Source of the DNA: Paraburkholderia ribeironis
Lineage (GTDB): Bacteria; Pseudomonadota; Gammaproteobacteria; Burkholderiales; Burkholderiaceae
Reading direction: 5' to 3'
NCBI RefSeq assembly: GCF_900019265.1
Contig: NZ_CYGX02000012.1
Span: 208,393 to 272,392, forward strand
Length of the DNA stretch: 64,000 bases
Of the stretch, positions 40,133 to 53,050 are shown piece after piece. The translations under genes were made by a program, and so were the position numbers. The notes beneath the pieces are model-generated. The model was given only the letters and a program-made list of their open reading frames with translations. It ran no database searches and was not told the DNA's origin. How positions within the stretch are numbered: the stretch's first letter is position 1; each line of letters opens with the position of its first letter.

Positions 40133-40795
40133 TTAGAAAAGCGAAACAAGTGGAGTCAGGATTGCGGTAATCGCACTGTAGCCGAGCGTGACGAGCGGGC
40201 TCAGCCAGTAGCGTGTCAGCGTGCCCGTCATGACCAGCGCCATCACGATGAAAAAGCCATAAGGTTCGAGCCGCGACAGTGCAATGGATTGCCGCGGTGG
40301 CAGCAGCGCCATCACGACGCGGCCGCCATCGAGCGGTGGCAACGGAAACAGGTTCAGCACACCAAGCACAAGGTTGACGCCGACGCCCGCACCGGCCATG
40401 CGCGTGAAGAACGGTTCGTCGACATTGAGCAGCGCCAGCCCGACGCCGAACACACCCCAGATCAGCGCCTGCACGAAATTGCACGCGGGCCCCGCCACCG
40501 CGACCCACAGGCTGCCCCAGCGGGGATTGCGCAGGTTGCCGAAGGCCACTGGCACCGGTTTCGCGTAACCGAACATGAACATGCCATTGGTCGCGAAGTA
40601 CAGCAGCAATGGAATCGCGATCGTACCAAGCGGATCGATGTGGCGCATCGGATTGATCGACACGCGGCCGAGCACGTAAGCGGTGTTGTCGCCGAGCCAG
40701 CGCGCGACGTAGCCATGCGCGGCTTCATGCAGCGTGATCGCGAAAATGACCGGCAACGCGTACACCGCGATGGTCTGTATCAGGGAAGATTCCAT
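40133..40795 (-). CDS. Site-2 protease family membrane metalloprotease (M50)
   Basis: 220-aa integral membrane zinc protease. HExxH is in TLHEAAHGYVAR (H23, E24, H27) on the first core helix, and the second metal motif NLFPLPPLDGGRV is near residue 150. About six hydrophobic segments and no PDZ domain, unlike RseP. Members sit near trpS and a Sua5/YciO gene in many proteobacteria. Begins 48 bp after the Sua5-family gene and ends 6 bp before trpS, so one transcript is likely. Substrate unknown. Confidence 0.9.
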   Translation of the reverse strand: MESSLIQTIAVYALPVIFAITLHEAAHGYVARWLGDNTAYVLGRVSINPMRHIDPLGTIAIPLLLYFATNGMFMFGYAKPVPVAFGNLRNPRWGSLWVAVAGPACNFVQALIWGVFGVGLALLNVDEPFFTRMAGAGVGVNLVLGVLNLFPLPPLDGGRVVMALLPPRQSIALSRLEPYGFFIVMALVMTGTLTRYWLSPLVTLGYSAITAILTPLVSLF

Positions 40796-40842
40796 AACTC
40801 TCTATTGTAACAACGCGATTGCGTGCATCTGTCCGCTTTCGC

Positions 40843-41478
40843 TCATGCCGTCTCTTCGAGACCGAACGGCGCGAGCGACCCGCGCCCAGCCCGCACCAGC
40901 ACCGGTTGCACGCCGGTCAGATCGACTACGGTGGACGGCTCGCACACGCACGCGCCACCGTCGATCACCAGATCCAGTTGCTTCTCCAGCCGCCCACGGA
41001 TTTCTTCCGCTTCGTTGAGCGGCTCGCTTTCGCCCGGCATGATCAGCGTCGTGCCGAGCAGCGGCTGACCGAGCTCCTCGAGAATCGCCAGCGTGATCGC
41101 ATGGTCCGGCACGCGCAAGCCGATCGTTTTGCGCGACGGGTGCGACAGACGCCGCGGCACTTCCTTGGTGGCCTGCAGCACGAATACATACGGGCCCGGC
41201 GTCACGGATTTGATCAAACGGTACTGGCGATTGTCCACCATTGCGAAATTGGCCAGCTCCGATAGATCGCGCACCAGCAGCGACAGCAGCTGCTTGTCGT
41301 CGAGCCCGCGAATCCGCCGCAGACGCTCGACCGCGTCCTTGTCGTCGAGATGGCAGGCGAGCGCGTAGCTCGAATCCGTTGGCAACGCGACGACCCCGCC
41401 GTCGTTGATGATCTGCACGGCCTGCTTGATGAGGCGCGGCTGCGGGTTGTCAGGATGAAGCCGGAAGTATTGGGACAT
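40843..41478 (-). CDS. Sua5/YciO/YrdC family protein (L-threonylcarbamoyladenylate synthase-like)
   Basis: 211-aa single-domain protein. The YrdC fold starts IIDGGVVALPTDSSYALACHL-like (INDGGVVALPTDSSYAL); later motifs are KRLSHPSR-type (RRLSHPSRKTIGLRVPDH) and the ending TVVDLTG...VLVRAGRGS. It lacks the C-terminal Sua5 domain and matches the YciO subgroup better than TsaC, so a role in t6A synthesis is possible but unproven. The frame stays open 162 codons upstream, but that part is shadow; MSQYFRLHPDNPQPR at 41478 is the family start. Confidence 0.9.
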   Translation of the reverse strand: MSQYFRLHPDNPQPRLIKQAVQIINDGGVVALPTDSSYALACHLDDKDAVERLRRIRGLDDKQLLSLLVRDLSELANFAMVDNRQYRLIKSVTPGPYVFVLQATKEVPRRLSHPSRKTIGLRVPDHAITLAILEELGQPLLGTTLIMPGESEPLNEAEEIRGRLEKQLDLVIDGGACVCEPSTVVDLTGVQPVLVRAGRGSLAPFGLEETA

Positions 41479-41623
41479 GGAGTCTACCGGGGGCGACAGG
41501 GAACTGCGGCTGGACGGCAAGTGAACTGTGCAAGGCTGGCGGCCGGGACAGCGGGCGCGGGCGCGCGCCGCATCCGGCTGGCCGGCCCGCGCGATTGACG
41601 TGCCGCCATGGCACGGCGCGCGG

Positions 41624-42454
41624 TCACAGCCAGCGTTCCCAGACGGGCTTGAGGTCGGAAGGCAGCTGCGGCAGCGAGCCGAGCTCGACGCAGCCCTCGC
41701 CAGGGGCGTGGAAGTCGGACCCGCGCGACGCCTCGAAACCGAACCGGCGCGCGACGTCCGCGTATTCGCGATATTGATCGGGCGTGTGGCTGCCGGTGAC
41801 CACTTCGATCGCCTTGCCGCCGAGATCGATGAATTCGGCGAAAAACGCGTCGAATTCGACTGGCGTGTACGCGTAGCGGCCCGGATGCGCGATGATCGCC
41901 TCGCCGCCGGCGGCATGGATCCAGCCGACAGCGTCGGCCAGTTTGGCCCAGCGATGCGCCACATAGCCCGGTTTGCCGTCGCCGAGATAGCGGTTGAACA
42001 CCTCTTGCGTGGAACTGGCGTAGCCGTTCGCGACCATGAAACGCGCGAAATGCGTGCGCGAAATCATGTCCGGGTTGGATACGTATTGGAGCGCGCCTTG
42101 ATACGCGCCCGGGATGCCGAGCGCAGCCAGCTGTTCACCCATCGCTTCGGCGCGGGCGGCGCGGCCGTCGCGGGTACGTGTGAGACCGTCGATCAGGATC
42201 GAACTGGTCGGATCGATGCCGAGCCCAACGATGTGCACAGTGCGCGCCGCCCACGTCACCGAAATTTCGACGCCGCTCAGGTAGCCCATGCCGAGCGCCT
42301 CGGCGGTGCTGCGCGCTTCGTGCTGGCCGCCGACTTCGTCGTGATCGGTGAGCGCCCACAACGTCACGCCTCCCGCATGCGCGCGGCGCGCGACGTCAGC
42401 CGGCGCGAACCGGCCGTCGGAAACGGTGGAATGGCAGTGGAGATCGGCGTTCAT
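41624..42454 (-). CDS. rnm: PHP-domain phosphatase / 5'-3' exoribonuclease (Rnm, YciV/TrpH)
   Basis: 276-aa PHP metal-dependent phosphoesterase. Motif I is DLHCHSTVSDG (residues 4-14), motif II ALTDHDEV, later HPGRYAY and the final SDFHAPGEG. The family includes E. coli Rnm (5' trimming of 5S/23S rRNA precursors) and 3',5'-nucleoside bisphosphate phosphatases; sequence alone does not separate these. ATG 42454 opens directly on motif I. In E. coli yciV is next to yciO, and the same order occurs here (145 bp apart). Confidence 0.9.
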   Translation of the reverse strand: MNADLHCHSTVSDGRFAPADVARRAHAGGVTLWALTDHDEVGGQHEARSTAEALGMGYLSGVEISVTWAARTVHIVGLGIDPTSSILIDGLTRTRDGRAARAEAMGEQLAALGIPGAYQGALQYVSNPDMISRTHFARFMVANGYASSTQEVFNRYLGDGKPGYVAHRWAKLADAVGWIHAAGGEAIIAHPGRYAYTPVEFDAFFAEFIDLGGKAIEVVTGSHTPDQYREYADVARRFGFEASRGSDFHAPGEGCVELGSLPQLPSDLKPVWERWL

Positions 42455-42559
42455 CGTTGTCTTGAAAAGGTTCTGCAACCATTTTACTGCAACGCAGTAA
42501 GTGGACGCAGAGCTATCTCGCGCCGCCTGCTCCATCCATGCCGATAGTTGAATGGCTCC

Positions 42560-42679
42560 GTGGGCAGCTCAGTGGGCAGCTCAATGAGCGGCTCAGTCAG
42601 CAGCTCAGTCAGCAGCTCAGTGGGCTGCTCAGTGGGCACCTCGGTCAGCAGATCAATGAGCGGCTCAATGCGCGAGTCA
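42560..42679. repeat. 12-bp tandem repeat, 10 units, at the 3' end of the hydrolase gene
   Basis: Ten contiguous imperfect units (types GTGGGCAGCTCA, ATGAGCGGCTCA, GTCAGCAGCTCA). The last unit (42668-42679) contains the hydrolase stop codon (42677-42679 on the minus strand), and in that frame nine of the ten units begin with TGA. On the plus strand the array is open and would read as LSQQ/LSGQ, but no ribosome-binding site or conserved product supports translation. It fills half of the 222-bp gap before rnm. Confidence 0.92.
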
Positions 42680-43561
42680 GGCGCAAAATTCCTCGATCAG
42701 CGCCGCCACCAGCTCCGGCTGGTCGTGATGCACCATATGCCCCGCCTCGTCGATGATCTTTTCGCGCCAGTTCGGAAACGCCTGAAAGCGCGCCTTGAAT
42801 TCGTCGAGCGGGATTTCGCCGGCGATCTGCGCGAGCGTCGGCGAGTTGGCGGCCTCGACGTGCAGCACTCTCGCACTCACTTTGCGCCAGACCGCCATCA
42901 CTTCGTCGAGGCGGTACAGCGCCGGACCTCGCAGCTTGTGCGCCGGATCGGCGAGCAGCATGAAGCGCCCTTCGCCGTCCGGCTTCGACCAGTGCTGCGC
43001 GAGAAACTGCGCGCGCTGCGGATCGAGGCGCGGGTTGGTCCTGATCAGGCGTGCGGCGACATCGTCGAGCGACGCGTAGCGTTTCAGCTGCGGCGGATCG
43101 CGCAATTCGTCGAGCCAGTTGCGCAGGCGTTTGGGCGCTTGCGCCGAGTGCGACGGCGCAAGGCCGAAGCCCTCCAGATCGACCACCCGCCGCACCCGCT
43201 CCGGACGCACGCCCGCATACAGGCAGACGAGGTTCGCGCCCAGGCTGTGACCGACCAGATTCACTTCGCCGCTCGGCGCATAGTGGTCGAGCAGCGCATC
43301 GAGATCGGCGAGATAGTCCTGAAACCAGTAGTGGCCGCCGCCGTGTTCGGCCACCGGCCAGTCCGACAGACCGAAGCCGCGCATGTCCGGCGCGATCACC
43401 TGCCAGTCGCCGCCCAACGCCTCGACGACAAACTGGAACGATGCCGCCACGTCCATCCAGCCGTGCAGCATGAACAGTAACGGCGCGTCGGGATCGCCCC
43501 AACGCCGCACATGCAGACGGACGCCGCGCACGGCAATGAATTCGGACCGGGAAGTATTCAT
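42677..43561 (-). CDS. Alpha/beta hydrolase
   Basis: 294-aa serine hydrolase fold. Oxyanion region LHGWMDVAASFQ, nucleophile elbow GHSLGAN (Ser), DMRGFGLSD strand, and catalytic His in DEAGHMVHHDQPE near the end. Broad family; esterase, lipase or epoxide-type activity cannot be told apart. ATG 43561 or 43570. Its stop codon lies in the last unit of a 12-bp tandem array. Next to the ferritin-like gene (76 bp). Confidence 0.85.
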   Translation of the reverse strand: MNTSRSEFIAVRGVRLHVRRWGDPDAPLLFMLHGWMDVAASFQFVVEALGGDWQVIAPDMRGFGLSDWPVAEHGGGHYWFQDYLADLDALLDHYAPSGEVNLVGHSLGANLVCLYAGVRPERVRRVVDLEGFGLAPSHSAQAPKRLRNWLDELRDPPQLKRYASLDDVAARLIRTNPRLDPQRAQFLAQHWSKPDGEGRFMLLADPAHKLRGPALYRLDEVMAVWRKVSARVLHVEAANSPTLAQIAGEIPLDEFKARFQAFPNWREKIIDEAGHMVHHDQPELVAALIEEFCA

Positions 43562-43645
43562 GAACGGCACGCCAAAAAAAGAATGGTCGTTCGATTATAA
43601 CGAGATAGCAGCGTGTTGCGTGGGCCCGGATTGTCGAGGCTGGGC

Positions 43646-44548
43646 TCAGTCGTTCGCAGCCGGGCGCAGCGGCGGCTCACCGTCGAGTTTCGCCAGCGCG
43701 GCGAGTTCCGCTTCATCGAAGCCGGCGTCGCGGCGCGCTTCGAAATTGAACGGGCCCCGCAATTTCGGCGCGTGATACTGGTCGGCGAGACGCATGTAGG
43801 TTTCGTGCGGGTCGAGGCGGCTGCCGTCGCATAGGTACCGGAACCAGCGGTTGCCGATCAGCACATGGCCGATTTCATCGCGCAGAATCACGTCGAGAAT
43901 CGCCGCGGAGGCCTGATCCCCCGCCTGTTGCAGGCGTGCGCGGATTGGCGGGGACGCGTCGAGGCCGCCCGCTTCGAGCGTGCGCGGCACCAGCGCCATG
44001 CGCGCCAGCACATCGCCACGGGTGCGCTCGCACATGTCCCACAGGCCGTCGTGCGCGGGGAAATCGCCGTACTCGTGGCCGTATTGCGCGAGGCGTTCGA
44101 CCAGCAGCGAGAAGTGGTAGGCCTCTTCGGCGGCCACCTTGAGCCAGTCGGTATAGAACGCGGCGGGCATGCCGGCAAAACGCCAGACGGCGTCGAGCGC
44201 CAGATTGATCGCGTTGAACTCGATGTGCGCAAGCGCATGCAGCAACACTGCGCGGCCTTGCGGCGCTTGCATGCTGCGCCGCCCCAGCTGGCGCGGCTCG
44301 ACCAGTTCGGGCCGCGCGGGACGGCCCGGCAGACCGGCCGGCTCGTCGAGTTGGAGGCCGGCGGGACATGCGGCGCGGCCGTCGAGCACGGCGACGTAGA
44401 GCGCGCGGGCGGCGGCTGCCTTGGTGGCGGGATCGCTTTCGCGCAACGCGGCCAGCGCGGCGGTCCGCGCGCAATCGGGCTGGTCTTTGGGATTCGAGCC
44501 GGATGGCGCGGGTGAAGCGGACGAAGCGGACGAAACGGCGGACGTCAT
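43646..44548 (-). CDS. DUF455 ferritin-like protein
   Basis: 300-aa protein of the DUF455 family, a ferritin-like four-helix fold distantly related to MiaE. Candidate di-iron residues: HIEFNAINLALD (E, H), AAEEAYHFSLL (E-E-x-x-H) and ILRDEIGHVLIGN (E-x-x-H). The N-terminus is a Ser/Ala stretch (SSASSASP) encoded by a 9-bp repeat right after the start codon. ATG 44548 was chosen; the upstream frame is low complexity. Function not established; a hydroxylase or oxidoreductase role is inferred from the metal motif. Confidence 0.87.
   Translation of the reverse strand: MTSAVSSASSASPAPSGSNPKDQPDCARTAALAALRESDPATKAAAARALYVAVLDGRAACPAGLQLDEPAGLPGRPARPELVEPRQLGRRSMQAPQGRAVLLHALAHIEFNAINLALDAVWRFAGMPAAFYTDWLKVAAEEAYHFSLLVERLAQYGHEYGDFPAHDGLWDMCERTRGDVLARMALVPRTLEAGGLDASPPIRARLQQAGDQASAAILDVILRDEIGHVLIGNRWFRYLCDGSRLDPHETYMRLADQYHAPKLRGPFNFEARRDAGFDEAELAALAKLDGEPPLRPAAND
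44514..44540 (-). repeat. 9-bp repeat at the DUF455 gene start
   Basis: Two exact GAAGCGGAC units (44514-44522, 44523-44531) plus a degenerate third, giving Ser-Ala-Ser in frame on the minus strand. The same 9-mer forms the array at 56693-56719. Confidence 0.75.
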
Positions 44549-44936
44549 GGCAAATGGATCAGCAAGGGGTGTAGCAAATGTGCACAACAAATGAGGCGAC
44601 AAGTGGGACAACAAACGAGGAGGCAACACACGAAGCGGCAAGCGAAGCAGCGAAAAACTTGGTCGCCAGCGACTAGCCAGCGCCGAAAGAACAGCCTCGC
44701 AGTGACCGGCCCGGCGATCCGGCAACCGCATCGCGAGCTGGGCGCCGGCTCACACGAGCAAGCAGCGCACGCCCCTGCGGCCGCGCGAGGCGGCCCAGGC
44801 ACACAAGCGTTTACAATACTCGATTCGACCATCCAGCGCCCGGTTGCGCCGGCCATGCGGGACACCCCGGCGAGGCATCACAGATCGGAAAGTTCGCCCA
44901 TCCAGCGTGCGCCCCGACCGATCACGAGGAGACACT
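44549..44936. other. 388-bp divergent intergenic region with 12-nt periodic A-rich tract
   Basis: No gene seen. From 44588 to about 44659 the sequence runs in 12-nt steps (CAAATGAGGCGA, CAAGTGGGACAA, CAAACGAGGAGG, CAACACACGAAG, CGGCAAGCGAAG), a decayed tandem repeat. The remainder must contain divergent promoters for the DUF455 and gamma-carbonic anhydrase genes, but none is clear. Confidence 0.5.
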
Positions 44937-45461
44937 GTGACGATTTACAAGCTTGGCGAAGCCGCCCCGACCATCCATGAAAGCGTGTTCGTCGCGGATT
45001 CGGCGAACATCATCGGCAACGTGACGCTCGAGGAAAACGCGAGCGTCTGGTTCGGCGCGACGATTCGCGGCGACAACGAGCCGATCACCATCGGCGCCGG
45101 CAGCAACGTGCAGGAAAACGCGGTACTGCACACCGACCCCGGCTTCCCGCTGACGATCGAGCCCAACGTGACGGTCGGCCATCAGGTCATGCTGCACGGT
45201 TGCACGATCAAGGAAGGCTCGCTGATCGGAATTCAGGCCGTGGTCTTGAATGGCGCGGTGATCGGCCGCAACTGTCTGGTCGGAGCGGGCGCCATCGTCA
45301 CCGAAGGCAAGGTGTTTCCCGACAATTCGCTGATTCTCGGCGCGCCCGCGAAGGTGGTGCGCGAACTGACCGAGACGGATATCGCCAACATGCAGCGCGG
45401 CACGGCAAGCTATGCCGGGCGCCGCGAATATTTCAAGGCGCAGCTCGTACGCATCGGCTAA
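44937..45461 (+). CDS. Gamma-carbonic anhydrase family protein (left-handed beta-helix)
   Basis: 174-aa hexapeptide-repeat protein. Imperfect [LIV]-G-x4 repeats run through the body (IIGNVTLEENASVWFGATIRGD..., VIGRNCLVGAGAIV). The zinc histidines expected for gamma-CA are present: HTDPG, VGHQVMLHGC (two His). Activity as a carbonic anhydrase is uncertain, since many of these proteins are inactive or act as transferases. Start is GTG 44937 with a strong GAGGAG; upstream ATG 44844 adds an Arg/Pro-rich stretch. Followed by hslO 63 bp later. Confidence 0.92.
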   Translation: MTIYKLGEAAPTIHESVFVADSANIIGNVTLEENASVWFGATIRGDNEPITIGAGSNVQENAVLHTDPGFPLTIEPNVTVGHQVMLHGCTIKEGSLIGIQAVVLNGAVIGRNCLVGAGAIVTEGKVFPDNSLILGAPAKVVRELTETDIANMQRGTASYAGRREYFKAQLVRIG

Positions 45462-45524
45462 CAGCCGGCGCGCGTGGCGCGCACGACGCAGCATCAGGCT
45501 GCGTCACTCCACCGAGGAAAAGTT

Positions 45525-46475
45525 GTGAGCGACCAGTTGCAAAAATTCATGTTCAGCGCGGCGCCGGTGCGCGGCGAGATCGTTTCGCTGCGCAATACGT
45601 GGCAGGAAGTGCTGACGCGTCGTGATTATCCCGCGCCCGTGCGCACGATTCTGGGCGAAATGATGGCCGCGTGTGCGCTGCTCTCGGCGAATCTCAAGTT
45701 CGATGGCACGCTCGTCATGCAGATCTTCGGCGATGGGCCGGTCAAGATGCTGGTCGTCCAGTGCAGCTCCGATCTGTCGATGCGCGCCACCGCAAAGCTG
45801 TCGATCGGCGCGCTCGATACGATCGGCGACTCGACCTCGATGATCGAACTGTTGAATGCGAGCGGTCATGGCCGCTGCGTGATCACACTCGACCCGACCG
45901 ACAAGCAGCCTGGCCAGCAGCCCTATCAAAGCATCGTGCCGCTGTCGGGCGCTAACGGCCCGCTCGGGTCGATGGCCGAAGTGCTCGAGCACTACATGCA
46001 TCATTCGGAGCAGCTCGACACGCGCCTGTGGCTCGCCGCGAACAACGAGCGCGCGGTCGGCATGCTGCTGCAGAAGTTGCCGGGCGACGGCGGCATCGTC
46101 CCGCATCCGGGCGAGCTGGACACGGATACGTGGGAGCGCGTGTGCACGCTGGGCGGCACTTTATCGCGGGACGAGTTGCTGAAGGAAGAACCGGCAACGG
46201 TGTTTCGCCGCCTGTTCTGGCAGGAGAACGTCCAGCATTTCGAGCCGGCCACCGCACGCTTCGAATGCACCTGCTCGCGCGAAAAAGTCGGCGCGATGCT
46301 GAAGATGCTGGGCCGCAACGAAGTGGACGGCGTGATCGAAGAACGCGGTCACGTCGAGATCCATTGCGAATTCTGCAATCAACGGTACGAATTCGATCCG
46401 GTCGACGTGGCGCAACTTTTTGTCGCCCATGCACTCTCACAAGGCGTGACGCCAGCCGCCGAGCAGCGGCACTAG
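45525..46475 (+). CDS. hslO: Redox-regulated chaperone Hsp33
   Basis: 316-aa cytoplasmic holdase activated by oxidation. N-terminal domain (FMFSAAPVRGEIVSL...), and the C-terminal zinc switch with CTCSREK and, about 30 residues on, CEFCNQRYEF, giving the C-x-C...C-x-x-C set. GTG 45525 was taken as start because GAGGAAA sits 6-7 nt upstream and MSDQLQKFMF fits the family. Likely co-transcribed with the gamma-CA gene. Confidence 0.96.
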   Translation: MSDQLQKFMFSAAPVRGEIVSLRNTWQEVLTRRDYPAPVRTILGEMMAACALLSANLKFDGTLVMQIFGDGPVKMLVVQCSSDLSMRATAKLSIGALDTIGDSTSMIELLNASGHGRCVITLDPTDKQPGQQPYQSIVPLSGANGPLGSMAEVLEHYMHHSEQLDTRLWLAANNERAVGMLLQKLPGDGGIVPHPGELDTDTWERVCTLGGTLSRDELLKEEPATVFRRLFWQENVQHFEPATARFECTCSREKVGAMLKMLGRNEVDGVIEERGHVEIHCEFCNQRYEFDPVDVAQLFVAHALSQGVTPAAEQRH

Positions 46476-46675
46476 AACGCGGCGCTCGCCCATGCGAGCC
46501 CGATGCACGCCTCGCCAGAGTTCATTGCCCGCATCACGGCAGCCGCGACTGCGCCGCCCGTCGCCCATCGCCTTGTCTCGGCCCGGGCGCCGCAGTATCG
46601 CGGGTCACGTGTTGAATCATTGGCGACGCACGCCGCGCAGGTTTTGCTTAGGCGTCCGACCGATGGAGATCGAGC

Positions 46676-47065
46676 ATGAACTACCCTGCTTCGTTGCTGC
46701 GTCATACGCACGCAGCCGCCGTTCTGGCCGCAGTCCTAACTATCGTCGCAGGCAGCGCGGCACTGGCTGGATGCGCTGAGCCACCGGGCCCGTCGCCGAT
46801 TTACAGCCGCCTGCCGCCCGATCAAACCGACGCGGCCAGCACTGCTCCTCTGCTTACACCCGAAGAGCTCGCACGCTATGACGCGATCGATCGTCAGGTG
46901 CTGTTCGAGCAGGATCAGGCGATCGCCGCCGAGAGCGCCGCGCAGGCATGGTCGCGTTACTACTCACCGCCCGTCAGTGTCTTTGGTGGCTATGCCACCG
47001 GTGGTTGGGGGCGTGGTTGGGGTACGGGTATTGGCGTCGGCTTCGGGCCGCGCTGGGGCTGGTAA
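46676..47065 (+). CDS. Small lipoprotein with Gly/Trp-rich C-terminus
   Basis: 129-aa protein. The hydrophobic leader ends in ALAGC (C33), a standard lipobox. Mature part: CAEPPGPSPIYSRLPPD, then a short acidic/helical segment (LLTPEELARYDAIDRQVLFEQDQAIA), and a C-terminus of Gly, Trp and Tyr (GGYATGGWGRGWGTG) that could embed in membrane or bind sugars. ATG 46676 follows GGAGATCGAGC. Own terminator downstream. Family not recognised beyond Burkholderia-type hypothetical lipoproteins. Confidence 0.8.
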   Translation: MNYPASLLRHTHAAAVLAAVLTIVAGSAALAGCAEPPGPSPIYSRLPPDQTDAASTAPLLTPEELARYDAIDRQVLFEQDQAIAAESAAQAWSRYYSPPVSVFGGYATGGWGRGWGTGIGVGFGPRWGW

Positions 47066-47095
47066 GCCAATAGCAGACCCATCACCGGCCCAAAG

Positions 47096-47130
47096 AAAAA
47101 GCGCGGTTCATTTCTGAACCGCGCTTTTTT
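47096..47130. terminator. Terminator between the lipoprotein gene and ftsB
   Basis: Perfect arms AAAAAGCGCGGTTCA / TGAACCGCGCTTTTTT with a 5-nt loop, usable in both directions; ftsB (-) ends at 47184 and the lipoprotein (+) at 47065. Confidence 0.92.
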
Positions 47131-47183
47131 GTGTCTTGCGTACCGAGCCGTTCGTTGCCACGCACCCTCACAGGCAGCCAAAC

Positions 47184-47615
47184 TCAATGCGTGCTCTTTT
47201 TGTCCTTCGCAGGCTTGCCGCCATGCTTGCGATCCGGCTTCGCACGAGACTCCGGATTCGGCACGACGTGCAACGGAGCGGCCGACACTTCACCACGCGT
47301 CGAGGTCGTTGTGGACGGCGTATTCGCCGTCGGCAACGGCGCGTTCGGCGAGACGAATTGCGCGAACACTTCGCCGTCCTTGACCATGCCCATTTCGTAG
47401 CGCGCCCGCTCCTCGACCGCAGCGGTGCCGTTCTGCAAGTCCTGCACCTCGCCCTGAATGCGTTCGTTGCGCAGCTTCGCATCGGCGTTCTTTTGCACCT
47501 GCTGCGCCAGTTGCTGCTGCAACTCGTGCACGCGCAACCAGCCACCATGGCCCCACCAGAGCGGGTACTGGATCAGCGCCAGCAGAACGATCAGGACAGC
47601 AGTGACAAGCCGCAT
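47184..47615 (-). CDS. ftsB: Cell division protein FtsB
   Basis: 143-aa bitopic divisome protein. Transmembrane helix near the N-terminus (residues 4-20, [18 protein letters not shown]), then a periplasmic coiled coil ([34 protein letters not shown]) that pairs with FtsL, then [15 protein letters not shown]. The tail from about residue 95 is a low-complexity Thr/Ser/Lys extension absent from E. coli FtsB (103 aa). Downstream of eno as in E. coli and many beta-proteobacteria. Confidence 0.94.
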   Translation of the reverse strand: MRLVTAVLIVLLALIQYPLWWGHGGWLRVHELQQQLAQQVQKNADAKLRNERIQGEVQDLQNGTAAVEERARYEMGMVKDGEVFAQFVSPNAPLPTANTPSTTTSTRGEVSAAPLHVVPNPESRAKPDRKHGGKPAKDKKSTH

Positions 47616-47731
47616 GAAGTAAGCACAATAAATACGCGCCGCCCTGCGCTATACGCAGGGCGGCGAGGTCAATCAGAGACGAAGGACAACCGGCTCATCG
47701 GTCAGTGCGAGCAAACTGGCCACTGACAAAT

Positions 47732-49042
<1,311 letters not shown>

Positions 49043-49186
49043 CTACTGTGACACTGTACCAGGCGCATGCCGGTCTCCCCGACAGACAACTCGCGCGCCG
49101 ATACGTTCGACGACCATTGCGTGCATTCGCCGCGTGCCGATGATCGTGCCGATTATGACACTCATGACATGCGCCGAACGCCAGGA

Positions 49187-52065
<2,879 letters not shown>

Positions 52066-52869
52066 TTACGCGCGCCGCTCCAGTTCGCGCAGCATCCGCT
52101 GCACCGCGCGCGCGGTCTCGAGTGGCTTTTCCATCGGATACAGGTGGCTGCCTTCGATCCATTCGAGGCGGCCACCCGTTGCGCGGCGGGTCGCATCGAG
52201 ACCGACCTGGCGGATTTCCTTCGAGTGCGTGCCGCCAATGAACCCGACCGGTACTGGCGCGCCACGTGCGAGCCGCGCGCCGAGCGTGTGCGGCAAGGTC
52301 CTGTAGATCTGGTATTCGGTGCGGCGATCGAAGGCCAGCGAGCGAGCGCCATCGGGCGCAGTCTGCGGAATGCCGAAGTCGATGTAGTCGGACAGCATGC
52401 GCTCGTCCCAGCGCGCGAACGCCGGCTTCGAATGAAAGTGGCGCCACGCTTCGTCGCGGCTCGCCCAGTGAGTGCGGCGCGTGCGCGTGGCGGCCGCCGG
52501 CGAGAGCCGCTCGTCGAGCCCGGTCCACTGCGACACGCGCAGCATGCTGCTGCGCCAGCCGGCGATCACCGGCGAATCGAGCATCACCACGCCCCTCACC
52601 CACTGCGGCTTTTTCAGTGCGGCCATCAGCGACAGATAGCCGCCGAGCGAATGCCCCACCAGCCAGACCGGTTGCTCGTACGCGCGGCCGATGTCGTCGA
52701 GCAGTTGCTCGACCAGATGCGGCCAGTCCTGCGTCACCGGGAAGCGCGCGTCGTGACCGATGCGTTCGATGGAGCGCAGTTCGTAATCGTCGGCGAGCTC
52801 GGCGAAGATCGTCCGGTAGGTCGACGCCGGGAAGCCGTTCGCGTGCGAGAAGTGAATGATGTTTTTCAA
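52066..52869 (-). CDS. Alpha/beta hydrolase
   Basis: 267-aa protein. HANGFPASTYR near the N-terminus forms the oxyanion loop; nucleophile elbow GHSLGGY (Ser about 73); the catalytic His is probably in EGSHLYPMEKP near 242. It resembles the small alpha/beta hydrolases found beside comEC or in purine/pyrimidine loci; substrate unknown. Transcribed toward pyrG, with comEC upstream (181 bp gap). Confidence 0.85.
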   Translation of the reverse strand: MKNIIHFSHANGFPASTYRTIFAELADDYELRSIERIGHDARFPVTQDWPHLVEQLLDDIGRAYEQPVWLVGHSLGGYLSLMAALKKPQWVRGVVMLDSPVIAGWRSSMLRVSQWTGLDERLSPAAATRTRRTHWASRDEAWRHFHSKPAFARWDERMLSDYIDFGIPQTAPDGARSLAFDRRTEYQIYRTLPHTLGARLARGAPVPVGFIGGTHSKEIRQVGLDATRRATGGRLEWIEGSHLYPMEKPLETARAVQRMLRELERRA

Positions 52870-53050
52870 CTGCGGCTATCTCCGTTCTGTTTTTGTGGGC
52901 GGGTCTTCATGTGCGTCTTTCGTGAGCGCCTCGCGAACGTTTCATGCAGGTTCCCTTGCGGCAACCTTGGGCCAGCGGCGAGTTTGTTCTATCCACTGTT
53001 CAACCCGCGAGGCCGGCGGTTCATCGACCAGCCCCGCGTGGTTCGGCCGA

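Noticed and set aside
42560..42679. Possible CRISPR array
   Set aside because: Units are contiguous 12-mers without spacers and no cas genes are nearby. The same applies to all other repeat loci here.
42538..42756. 72-aa plus-strand frame across the 12-bp array
   Set aside because: Continues antisense into the hydrolase gene, lacks a ribosome-binding site and is open only because of the repeat. Kept as a finding about the array, not as a gene.
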